This document shows, in pieces, positions 54,059-62,970 of a stretch of DNA of 64,000 bases. The position numbers and the translations under genes were made by a program. The stretch comes from Burkholderiales bacterium (GTDB taxonomy: Bacteria; Pseudomonadota; Gammaproteobacteria; Burkholderiales; SG8-39), in the NCBI GenBank assembly GCA_026417035.1, contig JAOAEA010000007.1:20058-84057 (forward strand), written 5' to 3'. Under the pieces are notes generated by a model that worked only from the letters and a program-made list of their open reading frames with translations, searched no databases and was not told the origin of the DNA. The stretch's first letter is position 1. Each line of letters begins with the position of its first letter.

Positions 54059-54134
54059 CGGCGCGCCCGCCGCTGGCAGCGCGCGGCAGCGAGACGGGGC
54101 CGTGACACGCGGCAGCCCACGCGGCGCGGCCCGG

Positions 54135-55271
54135 CTACTTCAGCTGGTCGTGCAGAAGGGCGAGGATGCGGCGCGAGGCGTCGGAGCTGTCCACGGCGCC
54201 GTCCTTCGTGAGCACCTGCACCCGGGTGACATCGCCGCTCGACTTCACAGCGATCCGGTACTGCTCGGCCTGCTTGCCGCTCGGGCCGCTCGAGCGCCAG
54301 AAGGCGAGCTTCGAGAGCCACCCTTCCTGGCCCTTTGGCGTGGAATCACCGGGCTCCGCGTAGCGGACGTAGTAGGTGCCATTGGCGCGGTCGCGGTCCT
54401 CGACGGTGAAGCCGACGCGGTCGAGCGCGACGCCCACGCGCCGCCACGCACGGTCGAAAGGCTCTTCGACCTCGAGGACGCCGCCGGCCGCGCCGCCGAC
54501 CATCTTGGCACGGTCCTCGCGCTTCTCCGCGGAGGCGACGATGGTCTTCGCGCGCTCCTCCTCGATGTTGTAGCGGACCATCAGGCGGCGCAGGAACTCG
54601 GCCTCGAGCTCCGGGTCGGGCGGGCGCGGCTGCCAGCGCGTGTCGGCGCTGGAGGCCGTCCCGGTGAGGACCTCGACCATCCCGCGATGGCTGATGAAGA
54701 CCTCGGTGGAGCCGTCGGGAGCGCGCTCGAGGCGCGTGCGGAACTTGTCGCGTTCGCCCGTGGAATACAGCGAATCGAGGAGCTTGCCGAGCGTGTTGCG
54801 GATGACGTCCTGCGGGATCTTCGCGCGGTTCTCGGCCCAGTCGGTCTCCATGATCCCGGTCTCGGCGTTCTCGAGCACGATCACGAAGCCGGCGTCCTGC
54901 CAGAACTCGCGGACGACCGGCCAGACCTTCTCGGGCGGCTGCGGGATCACGAGCCAGCGCTGGCTGCCGGCGCGCTCCATGCGCACCTTGCCCTCGGGCA
55001 GCACGTCCGCCGCACCCGTGCGCGGGCGCCCGGCGCGCTCGGCGTCGTAAGTCGAGAAGGTCGCGCTGCCGCTGCGATTGGTATCGGGGACCGCGTAGCG
55101 GTCGTCTCGACCGGGCCGCGTCAGGTCCGGCGGCACTTCCAGGGGCGAAGTCTTGGTGGCGGACTTGTATTCGATCTGCTTCGAGCTCTTGAACATCTCG
55201 TCGAGGCTCGTGCAGCCCGCGAGGGCGGCAGCGCCCGCGAGCACGGCGGCGAGGGCATACCGGCGGTTCAT
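54135..55271 (-). CDS. bamC: Outer membrane protein assembly factor BamC (lipoprotein)
   Basis: The N-terminus is a lipoprotein signal (ALAAVLAGAAALAGC). A lasso-like N-terminal region follows (PLEVPPDLTRPGRDDRYAVPD), the usual BamC feature. Two helix-grip domains come next (WLVIPQPPEKVWPVVREFWQDAGFVIVLENAETGIMETDW; and EPFDRAWRRVGVALDRVGFTVEDRDRANGTYYVRY). It supports BamA-driven insertion of outer membrane beta-barrels. The start overlaps the dapA stop by one base (TGATG), and the dapA-bamC order is conserved in proteobacteria. Confidence 0.93.
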   Translation of the reverse strand: MNRRYALAAVLAGAAALAGCTSLDEMFKSSKQIEYKSATKTSPLEVPPDLTRPGRDDRYAVPDTNRSGSATFSTYDAERAGRPRTGAADVLPEGKVRMERAGSQRWLVIPQPPEKVWPVVREFWQDAGFVIVLENAETGIMETDWAENRAKIPQDVIRNTLGKLLDSLYSTGERDKFRTRLERAPDGSTEVFISHRGMVEVLTGTASSADTRWQPRPPDPELEAEFLRRLMVRYNIEEERAKTIVASAEKREDRAKMVGGAAGGVLEVEEPFDRAWRRVGVALDRVGFTVEDRDRANGTYYVRYAEPGDSTPKGQEGWLSKLAFWRSSGPSGKQAEQYRIAVKSSGDVTRVQVLTKDGAVDSSDASRRILALLHDQLK

Positions 55272-56182
55272 CAGGCCGCCCCCCGCTCCAGCACGTGCAC
55301 CCCGGCGGCGAGCACGCCGGCCCGACGCATGGCGTCGCGCACGGCCTCGTGGTGCTGCGCGGCAAGGGGCGTGAGCGGCAGCCGGATGCCCGGCTCGATG
55401 AGACCGAGCTCCGCCACGGCCCACTTCACCGGAATCGGGTTCGCCTCGACGAAGAGCTTCGTGTGCAGCCCCATCAGGCGGTTGTTCGCGTCCCGCGCCC
55501 GGACGAGGTCGCCGGCGAGCGCGGCGGCGCACATCTCGTGCATCAGGCGCGGCGCGACGTTCGCCGTCACGCTGATCACGCCGTGGCCGCCGAGGAGCAT
55601 CAGCGCGAGCGCGCTCGCGTCGTCGCCGCTGTAGACGGCGAACCCGGCGGGCACGCGCGCCAGCAGGTCGGCGCCGCGCTCCATGTTGCCGGTCGCGTCC
55701 TTGATGCCGACGATGTTCGGCACCTGCGCGAGCCGCACGGTCGTCTCGTTGGCGAGATCGGCGACCGTCCGCCCGGGGACGTTGTAGAGGATGAGCGGGA
55801 CGTCCACGGCCTCCGCGATCGCGCGGAAATGCCGGTAGAGCCCCTCCTGCGTCGGCTTGTTGTAATAGGGAACGACCGAGAGGCAGGCCGCGGCGCCGGC
55901 CTGCTTCGCCGAGGCGGTGAGCTCGATCGCTTCGGCCGTGGAGTTCGCGCCGGTCCCCGCGATCACCGCGACCCGCCCGGCCGCGTGCGCGACCGCGACG
56001 CGGATGAGCTCCTTGTGCTCGTCGAAGTCGACGGTGGGCGACTCGCCGGTCGTGCCTACGACGACGATGCCGTCGGTGCCCTCCGCGACGTGCCAGTCGA
56101 TCAGGGACTTGAATCGCGCCATGTCGAGGCGTCCATCCTCGAGCATGGGTGTCACGATGGCGACGAGGCTTCCGGTGATCAT
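55271..56182 (-). CDS. dapA: 4-Hydroxy-tetrahydrodipicolinate synthase DapA
   Basis: DapA condenses pyruvate with aspartate semialdehyde in the lysine/diaminopimelate pathway. The 303-residue protein starts [20 protein letters not shown] and has [32 protein letters not shown], the tyrosine in LYNVPGRT and the Schiff-base lysine in [11 protein letters not shown]. It is directly followed by bamC with one-base overlap. The methyltransferase gene upstream lies 61 bases away on the same strand. Confidence 0.97.
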   Translation of the reverse strand: MITGSLVAIVTPMLEDGRLDMARFKSLIDWHVAEGTDGIVVVGTTGESPTVDFDEHKELIRVAVAHAAGRVAVIAGTGANSTAEAIELTASAKQAGAAACLSVVPYYNKPTQEGLYRHFRAIAEAVDVPLILYNVPGRTVADLANETTVRLAQVPNIVGIKDATGNMERGADLLARVPAGFAVYSGDDASALALMLLGGHGVISVTANVAPRLMHEMCAAALAGDLVRARDANNRLMGLHTKLFVEANPIPVKWAVAELGLIEPGIRLPLTPLAAQHHEAVRDAMRRAGVLAAGVHVLERGAA

Positions 56183-56243
56183 CGGTCCGCCCTCAGAAAT
56201 TGACCCGGGATTCTATCCCACGGCGCCGCCGCCGTGCGCCGGA

Positions 56244-56801
56244 TCAGGGAAGCCGAGAGAGCGTCGGGTCGCCGCGCAGGGCGCAGATGCGCTGCACGAC
56301 CGCCGGCCACGGGCGAACCACCTCCCCCTGCTCGAAGGCGAGCACGGCCATGCGGCCGTGGACCACCTCCAGGAGCTCGCCCGGCTGGAGCAGGAAGGCC
56401 GGGTTCGATGGCCGGCGAAAACGCTCGTTCCCGCGCATGAAGGTCTCGTAGACGAGCCGCCCGCCCGGGGCGATCGCGGCGAGGAGATGCGGAAAGAGCG
56501 GCCGGTGCAGGTAGTTCGTCACCACGATGCAGTCGAACGCTTCGCCCGGCAGAGGCCAGGGGCCGCCCTCGAGGTCGGCGCGGCGCGTCTCGACGTTGGC
56601 CGTGTCGGCGAGCGCGGCGAGCGCCTCCGCGTCGCGGTCCACGGCGAGCACCCTCGCGCCGCGCGCCGCGAGCAGCCGCGCGTGCCGGCCGTAGCCGCAC
56701 GCGACGTCGAGCACCCGGCTGCCCGGGCCGATCCCGCTCGTCCACCGGTGGACCCAGTCGGACGGCGCCTGGGTCGCGTGGAGTGCTTTCTCTTCCGCCA
56801 T
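56244..56801 (-). CDS. SAM-dependent class I methyltransferase
   Basis: This 185-residue protein has the SAM-binding motif I RVLDVACGYGRHARLLAARGARVLAVDRD, motif II-like DCIVVTNYLHRPLFPHL and motif III LLAAIAPGGRLVYETFMRGN. The family resembles TehB-like and other small methyltransferases; the substrate is unknown. It is separated by 2 bases from the DUF924 gene upstream, so it belongs to the same minus-strand operon running from 59609. Confidence 0.88.
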   Translation of the reverse strand: MAEEKALHATQAPSDWVHRWTSGIGPGSRVLDVACGYGRHARLLAARGARVLAVDRDAEALAALADTANVETRRADLEGGPWPLPGEAFDCIVVTNYLHRPLFPHLLAAIAPGGRLVYETFMRGNERFRRPSNPAFLLQPGELLEVVHGRMAVLAFEQGEVVRPWPAVVQRICALRGDPTLSRLP

Positions 56802-56803
56802 GG

Positions 56804-57382
56804 CTAGAACCCTGACCCCGGCTGGCGCAAGTACTCGGCCTCCTCCGGGGTCGAGGGCCGGCCGAGGATCGCGTTGCGGTGCGGGAAGCGGCCGAACCGG
56901 GCGATCACGTCGTAGTGGCGCCGCGCGTAGTCGATGGCCGTCGCGCTCGCGGGATCACCGGCGAGCCGGGCGAAGAGGCGCAGCGACTCGCGCTGCGCCG
57001 TGAGATCCTCGGCGTGCTCGAACGGGAGATACACGAACCAGCGCGCGACGGGCGCGAGCACGCGGTCGAAGCCGCGCCACACGGCCTTGCGCGCCACCGC
57101 CAGCGCGCGCGCATCGGAGGCGAAGGCGCGGGGCGTGCCGCGATAGAGGTTGCGCGGAAACTGGTCGAGGACGACGAGGAGCGCGAGCGCCGCGAGCGGC
57201 GTCTCCGCCCAGGCGTCGAGCGCGCCCGCGTGCGCCGCGCCATGCAGTGCGCCGAAGCGCTCGCGGATCTCCGCATCGAAGGCGTCGGACTTCCTGAACC
57301 AGCAGTCGCGCGGGCGCCCGGATTCGGCGGACCCCGCGCCGCCGAACCAGAACGCGAGCACTGGCGCGAAGCCCGGCGTCAT
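56804..57382 (-). CDS. DUF924 family protein
   Basis: This 192-residue protein starts MTPGFAPVLAFWFGG and contains the family motifs [65 protein letters not shown] and HYDVIARFGRFPHRN. DUF924 proteins are all-helical with a TPR-like fold and unknown function. Its ATG overlaps the aldehyde dehydrogenase stop by 4 bases (ATGA). Confidence 0.92.
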   Translation of the reverse strand: MTPGFAPVLAFWFGGAGSAESGRPRDCWFRKSDAFDAEIRERFGALHGAAHAGALDAWAETPLAALALLVVLDQFPRNLYRGTPRAFASDARALAVARKAVWRGFDRVLAPVARWFVYLPFEHAEDLTAQRESLRLFARLAGDPASATAIDYARRHYDVIARFGRFPHRNAILGRPSTPEEAEYLRQPGSGF

Positions 57383-58947
57383 TCGACGACGGTCTGGGAC
57401 TGCTCCCGCAGGTACTGCGGCAGGTACCAGAACGAGCCGATCGCCTTGCCGGTCGTTCCCGAGCCCTTCCACCCGCCGAACGGCTGGTAGCCCGGCCACG
57501 CGCCGGTGGTCGCACCCTGCGGACGGTTGACGTAAGTGACGCCGGCCTCGATCCGGTCGAGGAAGCGGTCGATCTCGTCCGCGCCGCCGTAGAAGCCCGC
57601 GGTGAGCCCGTAGTCGGAAGCGTTGGCGAGCGCGAGCGCCTCTTCCAGGGAGTCGACCTCGCCGACGAGCACCAGCGGGATGAACTTCTCCTCGCGCCAG
57701 AGCGAGTAGTCGCGTGGCGCCACGCCGACCGTCGGCGCCACGAAATAGCCCTTCGCCAGGACGCCGTCGCGGAGCTGTTCCCCGCCCGCGAGGATCTCCC
57801 CGTGGCGCGCGAGGTTGGCGACGCACTTCTCGTAGCGCGCATAGGCGGCCGCGTTGATCACCGGGCCCATCCAGTTTCCCCGCTCGGTCGGATCGCCGAC
57901 CTTGATCGCGCGCGCCGCCGCGGCGAGCTTGCCGCGCAGCGCCTCGGCCACCGGCCGCTCGACGTAAACGCGCGAGCACGCCGAGCACTTCTGCCCCTGC
58001 AGCCCGAAGGCCGAGCGGGTGATGCCGGTCGCCGCGCGCTCGAGGTCGGCTCGGCGCGTCACGATCGCGGCGTTCTTGCCGCCCATCTCGGCGATGCACG
58101 GGCGCGGCCACGGCCCCTGCGCGAACGCGCGGTAGATCGCCATGCCGACTTCGTACGACCCGGTGAAGGTGACGCCGGCGATCGCCGGATGCCGCACCAG
58201 CGCGTCGCCGACGGTCGCGCCGCCGCCGGTGACGTAGTTCAGGACGCCGTCGGGCAGCCCCGCGTCGCGGAAGCAGTCGGCGAGGAGCGCCCCGCTCCAC
58301 GCGGTGTCGGTCGCGACCTTGAACACGGCGGTGTTCCCGGCGGCGAGCGCCGCGCCGATCGGGCCGCCGGCGAGCGCGAACGGGAAGTTGAACGGCGCGA
58401 TCACCGCCCAAACGCCATGGGGCTTGAGCAGCGTGCGGTTGCGGCTCGTGTAACCCTCGAGCGGGTCGTCGGGCAGGCGCTTCGCGAAGCCCGCGTTCGC
58501 CTCCATCTGGTCACAGTACCAGTAGACGAGGTCGGCGGTCTCCTGCACCTCGCCGAGCGACTCCATCCGGTTCTTGCCCACCTCGAGCGCGACGGCCGCG
58601 GCGATGTCGTACACCCGCTCCTCGATGAGCCGCCCGGCCCGGCGCAGGACCGCCACGCGCTCCTGCCACGGCGTGCGCGACCATGCGGGGAATGCAGCCT
58701 GCGCGGCCGCGACGGCGTCGCCGACGTCGGTGGCCGACCCGCGCGGGAAGCGCGCGAGCAGCCAGTCGCGGTCGATCGGGCTGCGCACCTCGAACCACTC
58801 GGCGCCGCCGCGCGGCCGGCCGCCGATCCACATCGGCACTTCCCGGCCGAGCGCGCCCTTCACGCGCGCGAGCGCCGCCTCGAAGCGCTCGTGCAGCGCC
58901 TCGGGCGGGTTGAACATGGTCGAGTAGGTGAGCTTGAAAGCGGTCAT
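57379..58947 (-). CDS. Aldehyde dehydrogenase (1-pyrroline-5-carboxylate dehydrogenase-like)
   Basis: This 522-residue NAD(P)-dependent dehydrogenase starts MTAFKLTYSTMFNPPEALH. It has APFNFPFALAGGPIGAALAAGN, the glutamate in CIAEMGGKNAAIV, the catalytic cysteine near residue 320 in FGLQGQKCSACSRVYV and PFGGWKGSGTTGKAIGS at the C-terminus. QKCSACSRVYV is characteristic of the P5C dehydrogenase subgroup. It is not a BoxD (dehydroadipyl-CoA semialdehyde dehydrogenase). It lies between DUF938 and DUF924 genes with ATGA overlaps on both sides. Confidence 0.9.
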   Translation of the reverse strand: MTAFKLTYSTMFNPPEALHERFEAALARVKGALGREVPMWIGGRPRGGAEWFEVRSPIDRDWLLARFPRGSATDVGDAVAAAQAAFPAWSRTPWQERVAVLRRAGRLIEERVYDIAAAVALEVGKNRMESLGEVQETADLVYWYCDQMEANAGFAKRLPDDPLEGYTSRNRTLLKPHGVWAVIAPFNFPFALAGGPIGAALAAGNTAVFKVATDTAWSGALLADCFRDAGLPDGVLNYVTGGGATVGDALVRHPAIAGVTFTGSYEVGMAIYRAFAQGPWPRPCIAEMGGKNAAIVTRRADLERAATGITRSAFGLQGQKCSACSRVYVERPVAEALRGKLAAAARAIKVGDPTERGNWMGPVINAAAYARYEKCVANLARHGEILAGGEQLRDGVLAKGYFVAPTVGVAPRDYSLWREEKFIPLVLVGEVDSLEEALALANASDYGLTAGFYGGADEIDRFLDRIEAGVTYVNRPQGATTGAWPGYQPFGGWKGSGTTGKAIGSFWYLPQYLREQSQTVVE

Positions 58948-59609
58948 GGCATCTGGCCTCGGTCGTTTGGAATCGCGGGCGCCGGGCGTGCGAGCCGCCA
59001 TCCGACCAGCCGGTTGTTCGCCGGCATCGCCTCGTCGGCGTGGAGGTCGAAGCCCGCCGCGCACGCGGTCGCAGCGACCCACTCGAAATCGCGGATGCCG
59101 CTCGCCGGGTCGCGCGCACGCAGCACCGCGTCGAAGCGCTCGTTCGACTCGGCAGTGTAGCGGCCGCCGTAGTTGAACGGGCCGTAGAGCGCGAACAGGC
59201 CGCCGGGCTCGAGCGCCGCCGCGACGCGCGCGAACATCCGCACCACCTCCGGGGCAGAGAGGATGTGCGCGGTATTGGCCGAGAACGCGGCGTCGAAGGC
59301 GCACGCGGGCCAGCCCCCCGCATTGACGTCGAGCGCGAGCGGCGCGAGCAGGTTCGCAAGCCCCGCATCCGCCCGCCACGCCTCGATGCCGGGAAGGTTC
59401 TCCGCAAGGTCGCTCGGCTGCCAGACGAGGTGGGGGAGCGCAGCGGCGAACGCCACCGCGTGCTGGCCGGTGCCGCTGCCGACTTCCAGGACGCGGCGGC
59501 GGTCGGCGAACCACCGCGCGAGCACCGCGAGGATCGGCGCGCGGTTGCGCTCGCACGCCTCGGACCACGGCTTCGCCGCCGCGACTGGGAGGCTTGAGGC
59601 AGGTTTCAT
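58944..59609 (-). CDS. DUF938 family SAM-dependent methyltransferase-like protein
   Basis: This 221-residue protein carries KPWSEACERNRAPILAVLARWF, RRVLEVGSGTGQHAVAFAAALPHLVWQPSD, AFDAAFSANTAHILSAPEVVRMF and LYGPFNYGGRYTAESNERFDAVLRARDP, which are DUF938 hallmarks. The fold is a class I methyltransferase, but the substrate is unknown. It is the first gene of an overlapping operon with the aldehyde dehydrogenase, DUF924 and the second methyltransferase. Confidence 0.92.
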   Translation of the reverse strand: MKPASSLPVAAAKPWSEACERNRAPILAVLARWFADRRRVLEVGSGTGQHAVAFAAALPHLVWQPSDLAENLPGIEAWRADAGLANLLAPLALDVNAGGWPACAFDAAFSANTAHILSAPEVVRMFARVAAALEPGGLFALYGPFNYGGRYTAESNERFDAVLRARDPASGIRDFEWVAATACAAGFDLHADEAMPANNRLVGWRLARPAPAIPNDRGQMP

Positions 59610-59639
59610 CTGCCGCGTGCAGCGGGCGGCCGCTTCGCC

Positions 59640-59822
59640 TCAGAAGCAGAGGCGCAGGTTCTCGAGCGCGAGGAGGAGCGACGGGTTGAGGTAGGCCGCG
59701 AACCCGGCGGCGAGGATCGCCGCGAGCGCCGCGAGCCCGACGGCGGGCACGAGCGCGGCACGCCAGTCCCGCCGCGGCTGCGGCCGGCCCGCCGTCCCCG
59801 TCGCGTGCGCGGAATAATTCAC
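59640..59822 (-). CDS. Small single-pass membrane protein
   Basis: This 60-residue ORF begins MNYSAHATGTAGRPQPRRDW and then has one hydrophobic segment ALVPAVGLAALAAILAAGFAAYL, with a short tail NPSLLLALENLRLCF. The shape fits a small inner-membrane protein. It could also be a chance ORF, but the positive-inside charge layout and the upstream purine-rich GGGGAGA support it. It lies between DUF938 and the divergent LemA gene. Confidence 0.6.
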   Translation of the reverse strand: MNYSAHATGTAGRPQPRRDWRAALVPAVGLAALAAILAAGFAAYLNPSLLLALENLRLCF

Positions 59823-59924
59823 GTCGGTCTCCCCGTATCGCGCCCCTCTTACGCGGGATTCTAGCGGATGCCGCTCGCGCGGGGGCTAGAATGCCCGCGC
59901 CTCGACACCCGCAAAGGAGCACCG

Positions 59925-60497
59925 ATGGCCGTCCTCGTCGTCCTCGCCGCGGTGGCGCTCGTGGTCGCCGCCTACGCGATCATGGTCTACAACGGCCTGG
60001 TCGGCGTGAAGCACGCCGTCGCGCGCGCCTGGGCGAACATCGACGTCCTCCTCAAGCAACGCCACGACGAGATCCCCAAGCTCGTCGAGACCGCCCGGCA
60101 ATACCGGCAGTTCGAGCAGGAGACCCTCGAGAAAGTGATCCGCGCGCGCAACCTGGTGCAGGACGCCCGCGAGAAGGCCGACATCGGCGCGCTCGGTCCG
60201 GCGGAGACCCTGCTGCGGTCGAGCCTCGGGACGCTCTTCGCCGTGGCCGAGGCCTATCCCGAGCTCAAGACCAACCAGAGCTTCGTACAGCTGCAGAACC
60301 GCATCAGCCAGCTCGAGAGCGCGATCGCCGACCGCCGCGAGCTCTACAACGAGGCGGTCAACGTGAACAACGTGCGCATCGAGCAGTTCCCCGACGTGCT
60401 CGTCGCACGCGCCTTCGGCTTCGCGCCGGCGAAGCTCCTCGAATTCGACGCAGCCGCGAAAGCCGACGTCGACGTGAAGGCGCTCTTCGGCGCCTGA
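59925..60497 (+). CDS. LemA family protein
   Basis: This 190-residue protein starts with a membrane anchor (AVLVVLAAVALVVAAYAIMVYNGLV), followed by the LemA core VKHAVARAWANIDVLLKQRHDEIPKLVETARQY, LFAVAEAYPELKTNQSFVQLQNRISQLESAIADRRELYNEAVNVNNVRIEQFPD. LemA is a helical membrane-anchored protein of unclear function. AAAGGAGCACCG is the ribosome-binding site. The GIDE-type gene 19 bases downstream is a frequent partner. Confidence 0.93.
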   Translation: MAVLVVLAAVALVVAAYAIMVYNGLVGVKHAVARAWANIDVLLKQRHDEIPKLVETARQYRQFEQETLEKVIRARNLVQDAREKADIGALGPAETLLRSSLGTLFAVAEAYPELKTNQSFVQLQNRISQLESAIADRRELYNEAVNVNNVRIEQFPDVLVARAFGFAPAKLLEFDAAAKADVDVKALFGA

Positions 60498-60516
60498 TCG
60501 CGAAGGCAGCCCCCCG

Positions 60517-61410
60517 ATGGTGGTGCGGCTGCGGCGGCAGTACGCCGCGATGATCGTCTCCGGCTCACAGCTCGCGCTCGTCCTCGCCGGCTTGCACTTC
60601 GGCGAGCCGGCCGCCTGGGTGGCCGTGCTGGCTGCCGTCGCCGCGCTGAGCTTCCTCGCGTGGATCGGCGCCTACCGCCGCTGGCGCGCGATCGCCGACA
60701 CGCCGACCTCGCAGGTCGCCTCGGCGGCCCAGGGCTACGCCGAGCTCGCCGGCCGCGCCGAGCCGCGGGAGGGCGGGCCGACCCGCGCGAAGATCTCGGG
60801 CCTCGCCTGCTGCTGGTACCGCTACCGGATCGAGCGGCGGAACGCCGACAAGAAAGGCTGGCGGACCGTGGAGGAAGGCGAGAGCACGGAGCGTTTCCTG
60901 CTGCGCGATGCGACGGGGGCGTGCGTCGTGGAGCCCGACGGCGCGGAGGTGCTGCCCGCGCGCCGCAACACCTGGACGCAGGGCGACCACCGTTACACGG
61001 AGTGGTTGGTGTATCGGGGCGACCCGCTGTACGCGCTCGGCGAGTTCGTTACGCTGGGCGGCCCGACGAGCGGCTCGCAGCGCGACCGCGCCGTCGGCGC
61101 CCTCATCGGCGAGTGGAAGCGCGACCGGGCGCGGCTGCTCGAGCGCTTCGATCTCGACCGCGACGGCGAGCTCTCCTTCGCCGAGTGGGAGCTCGCGCGC
61201 GCCCAGGCGAAGCGCGAGGCCGGGCGCACGGATGCGGCGGCCGGGCCCGGGACCGACGTCATGCGCCGGCCCGCCGACGGTCGGCTCTACCTCATCTCAA
61301 ACCTCGACCCGGAGAAGCTCGCGCGCAAGTTCCGCATCTGGGCGTGGGCGCACCTCGCGATCTTCTTCGGCGGCGTTGCGGGCGCGCTCCTCGCCGTGTC
61401 GTCCGCCTGA
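60517..61410 (+). CDS. GIDE-domain membrane protein with an EF-hand (E3 ubiquitin ligase-like family)
   Basis: This 297-residue protein has hydrophobic segments near the N-terminus (LALVLAGLHF..., AWVAVLAAVAALSFLAWIGAY) and C-terminus (AWAHLAIFFGGVAGALLAVSSA). Between them lies a GIDE domain: SQVASAAQGYAELAGRAEP, CCWYRYRIERRNADKKGWRTVEEGESTERFLLRDATG. Residues 210-225 (FDLDRDGELSFAEWE) are a canonical calcium-binding EF-hand. It lacks a RING domain, so the ubiquitin ligase name is only by homology to the MUL1/GIDE domain. It pairs with LemA. Confidence 0.85.
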   Translation: MVVRLRRQYAAMIVSGSQLALVLAGLHFGEPAAWVAVLAAVAALSFLAWIGAYRRWRAIADTPTSQVASAAQGYAELAGRAEPREGGPTRAKISGLACCWYRYRIERRNADKKGWRTVEEGESTERFLLRDATGACVVEPDGAEVLPARRNTWTQGDHRYTEWLVYRGDPLYALGEFVTLGGPTSGSQRDRAVGALIGEWKRDRARLLERFDLDRDGELSFAEWELARAQAKREAGRTDAAAGPGTDVMRRPADGRLYLISNLDPEKLARKFRIWAWAHLAIFFGGVAGALLAVSSA

Positions 61411-61424
61411 AGCGCAGCGCCTCT

Positions 61425-62807
61425 TCAGGCGGCTGCGACGTGCGCGGCGACGCGCTCGGCGCAGGCGTAGGCCGACTTGATGCAATCGCCCACCGAAATC
61501 CCGCCTCGCCAGTTCGCGCACAGGAAGAGCCCCGGCTGCGCCGCCTCGACGGCGGCGATGCGTTCGACGCGCTCGAGGTGCCCGAGCTCGTACTGCGGGA
61601 TCGCGCGCGGCCAGCGGGTCACGCGCACCATCGCGGGCTCGCCGCTCGCGCCGACGAGCGCCTCGAGCTCCGCGCGCACGTTCGCCGCGATCGCGGTCTC
61701 GTCCTCGCGCGCGAGCTCGGGCTGCCGCAGCCCGCCGACGAACGTCGTGAGGAGCACGTGGCCAGCCGGCGCGCGGTTCGGGAAGAGCGTGCTCGAGAAG
61801 ATAGTGCCGAGGATGCGCCGGCGCTCGACGGCGGGCACGAGGAAGCCGAAGCCGTCGAGCGGATGCGCGACCCGGTCGCGGCGATAGAGGGTGACGACCG
61901 ACGCGACCGGGGGGTATTCGATCGCGCGCAGAGCCGCCGCCGCGTCGGGCGCGCCCGGCGCGAGGACCGCAGCGGTGGCGTCCGCCGGCATCGCGAGCAC
62001 CAGCGCCCGCGCGCTCGCCGTCCACGGCCCGGCCGCGCTGCTCGCGCTCACCACGAAGCCGCCGTCGGCTTCCCTGCGGAAGCCGCTCACGCGCGCGCCG
62101 GTCTCGACCGGCGCGAGGCGCGCGACGATCGCATCGGTCAGGGTCTGCATCCCTTCGCGGAAGGAGATCATCCCCGCCGCCTGCTTCGACTTCTCGGGAT
62201 TCGCGCGGCGCTCGCGCGCCCCGAGCACCGCGCCGCGGATCAGGCTGCCGTACTTCTGCTCGAGCTCGGCGAGCCGCGGGAAGGCCGCGCGCACCGAGAG
62301 CCGCTCGGGATCGCCTGCGTACACGCCGGCCACGAAGGGGTTGATCGCGTAATCGAGGAATTCCCGCCCGAGCCGCCGGCGCACGAAATCGGCGAGCGAT
62401 TCCTCGCCCGGGCCGCGCCACCGCCCGATGAAAGGCTCGCGCAGCAGTGCGAGCTTGGTCGCAACCGAAAAGAGCGGGGTCGCGAAGAAGGCCGGCGGCG
62501 ACATCGGCACGGGCAGGAGCCGGCCGCCGCGCAGGATGAATCGCTTCTTCGCGGCCGGGTCGGCCTCCAGCCGCTCGCCCGCGAGGCCCAGGTCGGCGAT
62601 GAGCTCGCCGATGAGGGGCGACGTCTCGAGCATGGAGTTCGGGCCCGACTCGGCGAGCGCGCCGGACACGCGCGCCGTGCCGATCGCGCCGCCGGGCCGC
62701 CCGAGCGCGTCGAGCACGGCGACGCGCAGGCCCGCCCGGTGCAGGCGCCAGGCCACGGTGAGACCCGAGATGCCCGCGCCGGCGACGACCGCGTCGAAGT
62801 CGGTCAT
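61425..62807 (-). CDS. hemY: Protoporphyrinogen oxidase (HemY type)
   Basis: This 460-residue FAD enzyme makes protoporphyrin IX in the last steps of haem synthesis. It begins FDAVVAGAGISGLTVAWRL (FAD-binding), then ESGPNSMLETSPLIGELIADLGLAGE, KKRFILRGGRLLPVPMSP, LDYAINPFVAGVYAGDPERLS, SFREGMQTLTDAI and near the end FLCANWRGGISVGDCIKSAYACAERVA. This set is typical of oxygen-dependent HemY/PPOX. It is convergent with the GIDE-type gene. Confidence 0.93.
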   Translation of the reverse strand: MTDFDAVVAGAGISGLTVAWRLHRAGLRVAVLDALGRPGGAIGTARVSGALAESGPNSMLETSPLIGELIADLGLAGERLEADPAAKKRFILRGGRLLPVPMSPPAFFATPLFSVATKLALLREPFIGRWRGPGEESLADFVRRRLGREFLDYAINPFVAGVYAGDPERLSVRAAFPRLAELEQKYGSLIRGAVLGARERRANPEKSKQAAGMISFREGMQTLTDAIVARLAPVETGARVSGFRREADGGFVVSASSAAGPWTASARALVLAMPADATAAVLAPGAPDAAAALRAIEYPPVASVVTLYRRDRVAHPLDGFGFLVPAVERRRILGTIFSSTLFPNRAPAGHVLLTTFVGGLRQPELAREDETAIAANVRAELEALVGASGEPAMVRVTRWPRAIPQYELGHLERVERIAAVEAAQPGLFLCANWRGGISVGDCIKSAYACAERVAAHVAAA

Positions 62808-62863
62808 CGTGCGCCCCGCGCGTGGAGCGGGGACGGCGACTCGCGTAGAATCCGCCCTCCCGC

Positions 62864-62939
62864 GCCCCGGTAGCTCAGTGGATAGAGCAGCCCCCTCCTA
62901 AGGGGCAGGTCGCACGTTCGATTCGTGTCCGGGGCGCCA
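62864..62939 (+). tRNA. tRNA-Arg (anticodon CCU)
   Basis: The acceptor arms GCCCCGG and CCGGGGC pair, followed by discriminator G and encoded CCA. The D-arm has GCTC/GAGC, the anticodon stem is GCCCC/GGGGC, and the 7-base loop CTCCTAA places CCT at 62897-62899. The T-arm contains GTTCGATTC. All elements match a complete 76-base tRNA reading the rare arginine codon AGG. Confidence 0.97.
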
Positions 62940-62970
62940 CCCGGGCCGCGCCCCGCGCGCACCGCGCCGC

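Noticed and set aside
57379-58947. Aldehyde dehydrogenase as the missing boxD of the benzoate pathway
   Set aside because: Its motifs (FGLQGQKCSACSRVYV) fit the P5C dehydrogenase group, it is 40 kb from box genes, and it is tied to DUF938 and DUF924 genes.
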